A stretch of DNA of 24,312 nucleotides from JBBIII01 sp037446575 (GTDB taxonomy: Bacteria; Bacteroidota; Ignavibacteria; UBA10030): positions 1-24,312 of the forward strand of contig JBBIII010000036.1 in NCBI GenBank assembly GCA_037446575.1, in the 5' to 3' direction. Below are positions 5,834 through 13,686 of this stretch, in pieces. The notes beneath the pieces were generated by a model, which made no database searches, was not told the DNA's origin, and saw nothing but the letters and a program-made list of their open reading frames with translations. The translations under genes were made by a program, and so were the position numbers. Position 1 is the stretch's first letter, and every line of letters begins with the position of its first letter.

Positions 5834-7285
5834 ATGTCGAAGATAATTAAAAACATAAATCGCGAGGTTGTGAAGAAGACAGCTGAGCGATGCAAGAAAC
5901 ATGGAATTACGATTCCAACATTTGCACAAATGCGAAATCCGGATTTGATACCGGAATCCATAAAGAAACAGCTTCCATCAATTGGATTGTGGGATGTGAA
6001 TCCGCTAAATCTATTTCGCATCACATGGAAAAATGACATTAGGAATGGATTGTTTAGTGGAGTTAATTATTTTGAAATTCCAAAAGCTATCACAGGCGTA
6101 AACGCTCGAATTATCGGATTGGTAGGAAAATATTTTCCGACCGGAGCGCATAAAGTAGGCGCCGCATTTGGATGCCTGGTCCCTCGCTTAGTCAGCGGAG
6201 AATTTGACCCCGACAAACACAAAGCAGTTTGGCCATCGACAGGAAATTACTGTCGCGGCGGAGCTTTCGATTGTGCGTTACTTCATTGCACTTCGATTGC
6301 AATTCTGCCGGAAGGTATGTCAAAAGAACGTTTCGTTTGGTTGAAAGAAATTGGAGCAGAAGTAATTGCGACTCCCGGAACAGAATCTAACGTAAAGGAG
6401 ATTTATGATAAATGTTGGGAGTTAAGAAAAGATCCATTGAATATTATCTTTAATCAATTTGAAGAATTTGGAAATCCGATTTGGCATTATAATGTAACCG
6501 GACCGGCGATGGAAGATGCATTCAAAGCCCTAGGTGTGAAAGCTGGAAATGCGGCGGCGTATATTTCAGCAACAGGTTCTGCTGGAACAATTGGCGCTGG
6601 AGATTATCTGAAAAAGCAATTTCCAGATTTAAAGATTGTTGCAAGCGAAGCGCTTCAATGTCCGACACTTTTAATAAATGGATTTGGAGAGCATCGGATT
6701 GAAGGAATTGGAGATAAACATATTCCCTGGGTACATAACGTTAGAAACACAGATGCAGTTACAGCAATTGATGATGAAGATTGTATGCGTGTTCTTCGGC
6801 TGTTCAACGAGTCGGAAGGACAGCGGTATCTCAAATCACTCGGAGTAACAGATGCACAGATAGAAAATTTGAAACTGCTTGGAATATCCAGTATTTCAAA
6901 TATGCTTTCTGCAATAAAGACAGCAAAATATTTTGAGTACAATTCATCCGATATTATTATGACGATCTTCACCGATTCGTCAGATATGTATAAATCTCGT
7001 GTTGAAGAATTGCGAAACGAACGTGGAACGTACTCACAAATCGAAGCGGCAAAAGATCATGCCGGACCACTGATGCATCAGAGTATAGATTATTTCAAAG
7101 AATTGACTTATTACGAACGTAAAGCAATACACAATCTCAAATATTATACGTGGATTGAACAACAGGGAAAATCGTCCGAAGAATTGAAAGAGCAATGGAA
7201 TCCGGAATACTGGCGCTCGCTGTTCAAAGATGAAGTAGATTATTTCGATCAATTGATTACAGAATTTAATGAGTTAGCAAAGTGA
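5834..7285 (+). CDS. Fold-type-II PLP-dependent lyase-like enzyme in the ygeX position
   Basis: The chosen start, ATG 5834, has AGGAG at 5825-5829 and gives 483 residues. The frame stays open upstream to GTG 5750, but that part is translated repeat. The likely Schiff-base lysine is Lys107 in T-G-A-H-K-V-G-A-A-F. S-T-G-N-Y-C-R-G-G (136-144) corresponds to the substrate-carboxylate loop, and A-T-G-S-A-G-T-I-G-A-G (246-256) to the glycine-rich PLP-phosphate loop, all typical of the tryptophan-synthase-beta/threonine-dehydratase fold. In E. coli the gene between ygeW and ygeY is ygeX, 2,3-diaminopropionate ammonia-lyase (about 398 residues). This protein is longer and its lysine motif differs, so it may be a functional replacement or act on another amino acid; the exact reaction is not known. 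It is eight bases upstream of ygeY. Confidence 0.85.
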   Translation: MSKIIKNINREVVKKTAERCKKHGITIPTFAQMRNPDLIPESIKKQLPSIGLWDVNPLNLFRITWKNDIRNGLFSGVNYFEIPKAITGVNARIIGLVGKYFPTGAHKVGAAFGCLVPRLVSGEFDPDKHKAVWPSTGNYCRGGAFDCALLHCTSIAILPEGMSKERFVWLKEIGAEVIATPGTESNVKEIYDKCWELRKDPLNIIFNQFEEFGNPIWHYNVTGPAMEDAFKALGVKAGNAAAYISATGSAGTIGAGDYLKKQFPDLKIVASEALQCPTLLINGFGEHRIEGIGDKHIPWVHNVRNTDAVTAIDDEDCMRVLRLFNESEGQRYLKSLGVTDAQIENLKLLGISSISNMLSAIKTAKYFEYNSSDIIMTIFTDSSDMYKSRVEELRNERGTYSQIEAAKDHAGPLMHQSIDYFKELTYYERKAIHNLKYYTWIEQQGKSSEELKEQWNPEYWRSLFKDEVDYFDQLITEFNELAK

Positions 7286-7292
7286 GGAAAAC

Positions 7293-8492
7293 ATGTACAA
7301 AGAAATATTAGAAACAGCGCAAAAGAATGAACGCAGTGTTGCAGATTTTTTGCGCGATATTATCGCGATAAAATCAGTAAGTTCACAAGAAGAAAAAGTT
7401 GTCTACCGCATTAAGGAAGAAATGGAAAAATGCGGATACGATGAAGTGATAATTGATGGAATGGGAAATATATTAGGACGAATCGGAAAAGGGAAACATA
7501 TCATTGCGATGGATGCGCATATAGATACAGTGGATGTTGGGAATCCGGAAAATTGGAAAGTTGATCCATTTAAAGGCGCAGAGAAAGACGGAATCATTTA
7601 TGGACGCGGCGCTTGCGATATGAAAGGTGCAACTGCCGCAATTGTATATGGCGGTAAGATAATCAAACAACTTGGACTTGAGGATGATTATACTTTGTAT
7701 GTTGTTGGGAGTGTGCAGGAAGAAGATTGCGACGGACTTTGCTGGCAATATATAATCAATGAAGATAAATTGCGACCAGAAGTTGTAGTAATTGCCGAAC
7801 CTACAAACCTTGCTGTGTATCGTGGACACCGAGGCAGAATGGAGATCGAAGTACGAACAAAAGGAATTTCTTGTCATGGCTCTGCACCTGAACGTGGAGT
7901 AAATGCAGTATACAAAATGGCTCCAATTGTTGCAGATATCGAGAAATTGAATGAGCGATTAACGGGAGAACCATTTCTTGGAAAGGGGACGGTAACAATT
8001 GCGGAGATACGTTCTACTTCACCATCTTTATGTGCAGTTGCAGATTCAGCTACTATTCATTTAGACCGGCGACTTGCAGCAACGGACACACTTGAATCAG
8101 CAGTAAGAGAAATCAAGGAATTGCCGAGTGTGAAGAAAGCAGAAGCTGATGTGGTTGTTTTAGATTATGATGTACCAAGCTGGCGTGGATTGAAATATCC
8201 AACAAAGAAATATTATCCAACATGGCTGCTGCCGGAGGATCATCCTGTCCTTAAAACAGGAGTAAATGTTTATAATGGATTATTTGGGAAAAAGCCAGAA
8301 GTTGGTCGTTGGGTATTCAGTACTAACGGTGTAGCAGTTATGGGAATGCATGGAATTCCATGTGTCGGATTTGGACCCGGCAATGAAATATATGCTCATA
8401 TGGCGACGGAGCAAATCCCAATTGAACATTTAGTTAAGGCATCAGCATGGTACGCCGCCTTTCCGAAAACGCACATTAATACAACCAAATAA
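7293..8492 (+). CDS. ygeY: YgeY-type M20 family metallohydrolase
   Basis: The 399-residue protein (E. coli YgeY 403) is an M20/ArgE/DapE-type amidohydrolase with a two-metal site. His76 and Asp78 sit in M-D-A-H-I-D-T-V, bridging Asp109 in Y-G-R-G-A-C-D-M-K-G, the catalytic Glu143-Glu144 pair in Q-E-E-D-C-D-G, and Glu169 in A-E-P-T; a late His in Y-A-H-M-A-T-E can complete the site. Members of the YgeY group occur beside ygeW and ygeX in purine and selenium-dependent hydroxylase clusters and probably hydrolyse an N-acyl or N-carbamoyl breakdown product; the substrate is not settled. GAGGA at 7284-7288 overlaps the stop of the previous gene, so the two are translationally close. It is the last catabolic gene here; no clear terminator follows. 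Confidence 0.93.
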   Translation: MYKEILETAQKNERSVADFLRDIIAIKSVSSQEEKVVYRIKEEMEKCGYDEVIIDGMGNILGRIGKGKHIIAMDAHIDTVDVGNPENWKVDPFKGAEKDGIIYGRGACDMKGATAAIVYGGKIIKQLGLEDDYTLYVVGSVQEEDCDGLCWQYIINEDKLRPEVVVIAEPTNLAVYRGHRGRMEIEVRTKGISCHGSAPERGVNAVYKMAPIVADIEKLNERLTGEPFLGKGTVTIAEIRSTSPSLCAVADSATIHLDRRLAATDTLESAVREIKELPSVKKAEADVVVLDYDVPSWRGLKYPTKKYYPTWLLPEDHPVLKTGVNVYNGLFGKKPEVGRWVFSTNGVAVMGMHGIPCVGFGPGNEIYAHMATEQIPIEHLVKASAWYAAFPKTHINTTK

Positions 8493-8542
8493 AGGGATAA
8501 ATGAATCGAAAAATTTTTTACGTTTAAGTATAGTTAATGTTC

Positions 8543-8571
8543 TTGACTCAAAGAATGAAAAAGTGTATAAT
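8543..8571 (+). promoter_or_regulatory. Sigma70-like promoter of the pilus/secretion operon
   Basis: TTGACT (8543-8548) and TATAAT (8566-8571) are separated by exactly 17 bases, one mismatch from full consensus. It lies in the 123-base gap after ygeY and 44 bases before the first pilus gene, so transcription would begin near 8578-8580 with a short leader. Confidence 0.7.
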
Positions 8572-8615
8572 TTTAATAAGTAAGAACAGAATACTAACTA
8601 ATTTGAAAAATAAAT

Positions 8616-9986
8616 ATGCCTGAATATAGAATAGACGGTATAACATTAGCCGGGAAAACAGTGTCAGGTTCTATTACTGCCGATAGTAAAAGTTTAGCAA
8701 AGAAAAAGGCGGAAGAACTTGCACGGGAAAAGAAATTCAAGGTAACTGGAATTCACGAAAGAGTTTCATTTTTATATAGAGTCCAAAAAGGATCAGACAA
8801 ACCAATAGATGGCGAGCAAAAGGCATATACAGCTAATGAAGTTCGTAATGCTTTAGAGAAGATGGGATTCCGTGTTATTTATGTACGGAAAAAATTATTT
8901 GGAACTAAACAACGTGCAGCGCCAGTAGTGGATGTGATAACTTTTGTTCGTGTAAGTACAGACCTAATGAGGCAGAAGCTTCCTTTTAACGAAGTAATGC
9001 AATTGCTTATCAATGATATTCCAAATCCGATTTTACGAGATGCGATTAAAGAAATTAATGCCGAGTTGAAACAAGGAAAAGACAGTGAAAAGACATTTAT
9101 GAAGCAAGCCCCTGTTTTAGGAAAATTTACAGCACAGATGCTTGGCTTGGCATCGAAGAGCGGAAATATGGTAGAGATATACGAAAGCGCCGCAAAATTT
9201 ATGGAGCGCAACGCCGAGTTCAAGAGAAATTTAAAAAGTGCGCTTATTACGCCGCTAATAACTTTATTCGTTTTATTTTTAGCGTGTTTATTTTATGTTG
9301 TGTACATATTCCCCGAAACCGCAAGAATGTTTGAAAAATTTAAAATTAAACTTCCGCCGATGACAGCAGCAACTTTAAAATTAAGTGATTGGATAGTGGA
9401 AAATGCGCTTATATTAACAATACTATTTACGGTTCCATTCGTTGTTTTTTTAAGATTTTTAGCAACTGAACAAGGTAAATTTTGGCGAGATAAGTACATC
9501 ATAAAAATTCCGATCTTAGGATCGATGTTGCATAAAACAAATATTGAAATCTTTTGCCGAGTATTTTACGCGTTATACAGCGGGTCGGGCGAAAATATTG
9601 AAATCATACGCATGGCAGCGGAAGCTTGTGGAAATCGATATATGGAACATCAGATTAAAACTATAGCTATTCCGATGATGCTTGAGCGTGGAAAAGGACT
9701 GACAGAAGCTTTTGAGGCAACAGGTGTTTTTACAAAAACCGCAATTTCGAGATTCTCATCGGGCGCCGAAACTGGCACAGTTAAAATAACTGCGCTTCAA
9801 TTAGCAGAATATTATGAAAAAGAAACTGGATACAGAATGAAAAATGCAATTGAAGCTATTCAATTGTCAGTTTCTATGATAATGATGCTTGTGCTTACAG
9901 CATTAACATTAGTCTCTTCAGAAACGGCTTTGGTTAAACCAGAAGGACCAAGAATGATTTTACCATTGCATTTTCTAATTCCGTAA
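8616..9986 (+). CDS. pilC: PilC/GspF-type inner-membrane platform protein
   Basis: The 456-residue protein has two T2SSF domains (about 107-231 and 311-435) and three hydrophobic segments (about 211-232, 263-283 and 417-437), the normal topology of the platform protein that couples the PilB ATPase to pilin assembly. F-x-R-x-x-x-x-L at the start of the first domain, G-x-x-P-x-x-x-x-x-x-L and A-E-T-G-T (384-388) are recognisable. Unusually, the cytoplasmic N-terminus appears to contain two copies of the short PilC N-terminal motif, around 5-48 and 55-93, each with an A-x-x-x-L helix followed by a K-V-T-G-I or R-V-I-Y-V strand. No strong ribosome binding site precedes ATG 8616. It begins the operon behind the promoter at 8543. 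Confidence 0.92.
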   Translation: MPEYRIDGITLAGKTVSGSITADSKSLAKKKAEELAREKKFKVTGIHERVSFLYRVQKGSDKPIDGEQKAYTANEVRNALEKMGFRVIYVRKKLFGTKQRAAPVVDVITFVRVSTDLMRQKLPFNEVMQLLINDIPNPILRDAIKEINAELKQGKDSEKTFMKQAPVLGKFTAQMLGLASKSGNMVEIYESAAKFMERNAEFKRNLKSALITPLITLFVLFLACLFYVVYIFPETARMFEKFKIKLPPMTAATLKLSDWIVENALILTILFTVPFVVFLRFLATEQGKFWRDKYIIKIPILGSMLHKTNIEIFCRVFYALYSGSGENIEIIRMAAEACGNRYMEHQIKTIAIPMMLERGKGLTEAFEATGVFTKTAISRFSSGAETGTVKITALQLAEYYEKETGYRMKNAIEAIQLSVSMIMMLVLTALTLVSSETALVKPEGPRMILPLHFLIP

Positions 9987-9987
9987 G

Positions 9988-10005
9988 ATCAATTTGTTAA
10001 TTGAT
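9988..10005 (+). other. Small inverted repeat after pilC
   Basis: ATCAATT (9988-9994) and AATTGAT (9999-10005) flank a TGTT loop immediately after the pilC stop. There is no T-run after it, so it is at most an attenuator or mRNA-end structure. The rest of the 194-base gap to pilB holds only a doubtful 28-codon frame from ATG 10025; I see no convincing promoter there. Confidence 0.4.
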
Positions 10006-10180
10006 AATAACAGAAAGCGATTTAATGTTATATGTATTTACTCAGCAAATTACTTATGAAGGAATTATTTTTATCGAAAGAGTAGACAATTGTGAAATTA
10101 CAGAGCACTAATATCCCCGAAGGAATAAACACAGAAAAAGCACATGATTGCACAGATATAAAACAGTAGGGAATTAATTT

Positions 10181-11974
10181 ATGCCAGAAATAGATATAAC
10201 TGATAAAATAGGATATACGCTTCTAAAGAAGGGAATCATAGATTTTGAGACGCTTGAAAAGTCTCTTAAAATGAAAGATTCCGAAGAGAATAAAAAAAAT
10301 AGAAAAAACCTTGGTCAGCTTCTTGTAACAGAATTCGGAGCAGACCACGATGCCGTTTTCCGCGAAGTCGCCAATTTATATGCTTTCCGTGAAATATTTC
10401 TTACAGATGAAAAACTTGACGATGCAAGAATAGCATTTATAAAAAAGCTTGTTGATCAATTGTCCGATCAACAGCGCGAGATGATGATTCAATCCAAAAT
10501 GCTTCCATTCAAGTTTGATGAACGTCAACCCGATAAACTTATTATTATAGCGGCAGACCCGACTGATAGGAATTTACCAATAGTTGCCAGAAGTTTTAAT
10601 GTAAAGAAATACGAAATCTGCTATGTGCGGTTAAAAGATCTGCAATCGTTGATGGATAAAGTTGCGCCTGCACAAAACGAATTCTTAAAACTTCTTGATG
10701 ATAACAAAATTACTGTAGAAGAGGGTGCCGGCGGTGAAGAAGAAGCGCTCGACGAACAGGCGCTTGAAGCTGAAATAAGTAAAAGTGCATTGGTAAATTT
10801 ATTTGAAGGATGCTTGGTAGAGGCAGTAAGGAAAGGAGTAAGCGATGTTCATATTGTAGCCGCTGAAGGCAACCGCACTAATTTTATGTTCAGAGTGGAT
10901 GGCAATTTACAACTATGGCATTGTCAGGAAAGCACTATTCCGGAAGCTGTAATGGCTGTTATAAAAGATCGCAGTAAAAATGTCGATAGATTTGAGCGAG
11001 AAATGTCGCAAGATGGATTTATTCAAAGAGTAATAGATGGACACCAGTTGCGTTTTCGTGTTTCAATAATGCCTATCGTAACTACAGAATTCAAACATAA
11101 ATTCGAAAGCGTAGTAATTCGTGTTTTAGACGATCGGAAAGTAATTACAGATCTCGAAAAATTAGGTTTACAAGGTCCGGCTCGCAATTTCTTTTATAAG
11201 GCAATAAGTAAACCACAAGGTATTGTAATTTTAACTGGACCGACTGGCTCCGGTAAATCGACAACGTTAATTGCCGCATTGTACCAAGTAATTGACCCAA
11301 CTGTAAATGTGCTAACAATTGAAGAGCCGGTCGAATATATTATCAAGGGAGCCCGTCAATTAAAGATTGGTCCTAAAATGGGATTTGAACAAGCAATTCG
11401 TGGTATTCTTCGTCACGACCCCGATATTGTGCTTGTTGGCGAGATGCGTGATAAGGTAACGGCCGAAACAGCAATTAAGCTTGCAAATACTGGACACCTG
11501 GTTTTCTCAACGCTTCACACAAACGATGCTCCGAGCGCAGTTGCACGTCTTTATAAAATGGGCATTGAACCATTCCTAATTGCCTATGCAATAAATATAA
11601 TTGTTGCTCAACGTTTAATACGCACGTTATGCAAATTTTGTAAAAAGCCGATAGATGAAAGTGAAAAAAGGGATATGTTGAAATTCGGATTTTCAGAACA
11701 AGAAGTAGCAACACATACATTTTATAAAGCAATCGGATGTGAAAAGTGTAATGGCGGATATAAGGGGAGAGCCGCTATACATGAAGCTCTCTTTTTTACT
11801 AAGTCTGTAAAAGATATTGTTCTAAATGCTGGTGAAAAAGTAGATGAAAATGCAATACGCGACCAAGCTGCTAAAGACGGAATGTGGACACTGCGACGTT
11901 CGGGAATGGAAAGAATGAAAGAAGGCTTAACTACGTTAGAAGAAGTAGTCTCTACAACGACTGAAGAGGAATAG
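10181..11974 (+). CDS. pilB: PilB/GspE-type assembly ATPase
   Basis: The 597-residue protein has an MshE/GspE N-terminal domain (about 8-165), an acidic linker near 180-198 and the secretion ATPase domain. Walker A is G-P-T-G-S-G-K-S-T (353-361), the Asp box is T-I-E-E-P-V-E (379-385), Walker B is D-P-D-I-V-L-V-G-E-M-R-D (413-424), and the His box is G-H-L-V-F-S-T-L-H-T (438-447). A four-cysteine zinc site typical of GspE/PilB extension ATPases is complete: Cys484, Cys487, Cys520 and Cys523. It would power pilin or pseudopilin polymerisation at the cytoplasmic face through PilC. All catalytic residues are present. The start ATG 10181 has GGGA 10 bases upstream, a weak site. Confidence 0.95.
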   Translation: MPEIDITDKIGYTLLKKGIIDFETLEKSLKMKDSEENKKNRKNLGQLLVTEFGADHDAVFREVANLYAFREIFLTDEKLDDARIAFIKKLVDQLSDQQREMMIQSKMLPFKFDERQPDKLIIIAADPTDRNLPIVARSFNVKKYEICYVRLKDLQSLMDKVAPAQNEFLKLLDDNKITVEEGAGGEEEALDEQALEAEISKSALVNLFEGCLVEAVRKGVSDVHIVAAEGNRTNFMFRVDGNLQLWHCQESTIPEAVMAVIKDRSKNVDRFEREMSQDGFIQRVIDGHQLRFRVSIMPIVTTEFKHKFESVVIRVLDDRKVITDLEKLGLQGPARNFFYKAISKPQGIVILTGPTGSGKSTTLIAALYQVIDPTVNVLTIEEPVEYIIKGARQLKIGPKMGFEQAIRGILRHDPDIVLVGEMRDKVTAETAIKLANTGHLVFSTLHTNDAPSAVARLYKMGIEPFLIAYAINIIVAQRLIRTLCKFCKKPIDESEKRDMLKFGFSEQEVATHTFYKAIGCEKCNGGYKGRAAIHEALFFTKSVKDIVLNAGEKVDENAIRDQAAKDGMWTLRRSGMERMKEGLTTLEEVVSTTTEEE

Positions 11975-12069
11975 GCTGGTTTCAACAAAAGTAAATTCCT
12001 ACTGACACGAAATTTATTAATTGTTTAGGGGGAAAAGAATTTCTTTGTTGTTATGCTAATGCAAAAAAC

Positions 12070-12261
12070 GTGTCAATAAATAATAATTATTTACAAATAT
12101 CACTTCTAAATGGTATTTTGGGAGATATGTTAGCGTTTGGTTATCTTTTAATTTCTGCATTATTAACTCTAAAACGATACGGAATGGAAGTAAATTACCC
12201 AAAAAATACCTTTATTTTATTTGCTTTTTCGGTTGTAGTTGCTTATTATCTATCCGAGTAA
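12070..12261 (+). CDS. Possible 63-aa membrane protein between the two ATPase genes
   Basis: A GTG-initiated frame lies in the 352-base gap between pilB and the PilT-like gene. It predicts two hydrophobic stretches (about 13-34 and 46-60) joined by a basic loop L-K-R-Y-G-M-E-V-N-Y, a pattern more protein-like than chance. I do not recognise a family. No ribosome binding site is close to the GTG; the G-rich TTAGGGGGAAAAG at 12025-12037 is about 32 bases upstream, too far. The first possible ATG is at 12127, which would leave out the first hydrophobic half. It could be a small pilus accessory protein or a chance frame. Confidence 0.4.
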   Translation: MSINNNYLQISLLNGILGDMLAFGYLLISALLTLKRYGMEVNYPKNTFILFAFSVVVAYYLSE

Positions 12262-12326
12262 TTATGGATGGATAAAAGTAAAGCAAATATTTAAACTTAT
12301 TTAGATAGATAAAAAATTAAATTAAA

Positions 12327-13631
12327 ATGGCTATTCAACCCCAAATTACATCTCAAAAAGCGTCAACGGTTGCAACTCCATCTGCAGATGTATCGTCAAT
12401 TGTTCCTGAAGCTCAGAAAATTCTAAAAGATATAGCGCATCAATTACCCCGTTCCGTCTCAGGGCTTGAACGACAGATGATGATAAGCGACGTAATTTCC
12501 CGAACAGATGAAACCACAAAAATCAAATTACTATCTTTAATGAATCACTTTTTATCGCGGATGTTCACATTAAACGCCTCCGATATTGATATGGGTGGCT
12601 ATGGTACACAAGGATTTGTTTGGTATAGAATTTATGGATCTAAAAAACCTGATCCGTCATTGGGAAAATATACTCCGGATGAACTTAATATCTTAATTCA
12701 ATCGGTAATCGGAGAAAGACAACGTGCATATTTATTTGAAAATCGGAATCTTGATTTTTCACATATGCTTTATTTAGATAGCGCTGAATTTAGAAGATTC
12801 CGAGCAGATGCATATTTCGATTTAGATCAGCTCGCTTTGAATATGAGAGCAATTAATAATGCAGTAAGGCAATATAAGGGATTGGAGTTGCATGCAAATG
12901 TTACAAAAGTACTAAGTTTAACTCACACAAAAGAAGGTCTATGCTTAGTTACAGGCATTACTGGCTCTGGAAAGAGTTCTACATTGGATTCGATTATAGA
13001 TGCAAATAATCATAGTATTGATGGGCATATTGTAGTTATTGCTTCTCCTATTGAATATGTTCACAAATCCGATAGATGTATTATAAGGCATAGAGAAGTA
13101 GGCAGAGATGTATTATCTTTTAAGGACGGCGCAGTACAAGCTTTAAGGCAAGACCCTGATATTATAATGATTGGTGAATTGCGGGATCCGGAAACAATTT
13201 TAACGGCATTGGAAATTACCGATTCGGGACATAAAGTATTTTCTACGTTGCATACTGCATCGGCAGTTGAGAGTATTGATAGAATTATCGGAGAAACACC
13301 ACCAATAGAACAAGAGCGGGTTCGCAACAGATTAGCTGATACAATAAGGTGTGTTATATCTCAAAAATTAGTTCCAAGTTTAGATGGTAAACGCGTATTA
13401 GCAAAAGAAATTATGCTTGGTACTCCATCTGTGCGAGCCGCAATTAAAAATAACAACACGAGCGAAATTTATCAGATGATAAACGAAGGCACAGATATTG
13501 GAATGAATACTATGGAGCAAGATTTAAAGCGCTTGTATATGCAAAAGAAAATATCGTTGGATAATGCGATGAATTACGCAAATAATAAACGAAGGTTACA
13601 ACAATTATTACAATTACAACCTACAGACTAA
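12327..13631 (+). CDS. pilT: PilT/PilU-like retraction-type ATPase
   Basis: The 434-residue protein has a PilT-like layout with an extended N-terminus of about 60 residues. Walker A is G-I-T-G-S-G-K-S-S-T (210-219), Walker B is D-P-D-I-I-M-I-G-E-L-R-D (276-287), and the His box is H-K-V-F-S-T-L-H-T (302-310). The C-terminal G-M-N-T-M-E-Q-D-L-K-R-L and A-M-N-Y-A-N-N match the PilT/PilU end; there is no zinc motif, which separates it from PilB. The Asp box, usually E-D-P-I-E in PilT, reads A-S-P-I-E (239-243), losing two acidic residues, while the Walker B glutamate is kept. PilT would disassemble a pilus, so its presence argues for a dynamic pilus rather than a plain type II secretion system. 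No Shine-Dalgarno sequence precedes ATG 12327. Confidence 0.9.
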   Translation: MAIQPQITSQKASTVATPSADVSSIVPEAQKILKDIAHQLPRSVSGLERQMMISDVISRTDETTKIKLLSLMNHFLSRMFTLNASDIDMGGYGTQGFVWYRIYGSKKPDPSLGKYTPDELNILIQSVIGERQRAYLFENRNLDFSHMLYLDSAEFRRFRADAYFDLDQLALNMRAINNAVRQYKGLELHANVTKVLSLTHTKEGLCLVTGITGSGKSSTLDSIIDANNHSIDGHIVVIASPIEYVHKSDRCIIRHREVGRDVLSFKDGAVQALRQDPDIIMIGELRDPETILTALEITDSGHKVFSTLHTASAVESIDRIIGETPPIEQERVRNRLADTIRCVISQKLVPSLDGKRVLAKEIMLGTPSVRAAIKNNNTSEIYQMINEGTDIGMNTMEQDLKRLYMQKKISLDNAMNYANNKRRLQQLLQLQPTD

Positions 13632-13686
13632 TTTTTTTATTACAGATAAATACATTAAATCTAAACTAATTCAGGATTAATAACTA

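Noticed and set aside
7473..7877. 134-codon minus-strand frame within ygeY
   Set aside because: It is antisense to conserved metal-binding motifs of YgeY and has the Ile/Phe/Ser-rich composition of a reversed coding frame.
10001..10034. Promoter TTGATA...TATATG upstream of pilB
   Set aside because: Spacing of 22 bases is outside the usual range, and the nearer hexamer TTTAAT gives only 14.
10025..10111. 28-codon frame between pilC and pilB
   Set aside because: Too short, with no ribosome binding site or recognisable pattern.
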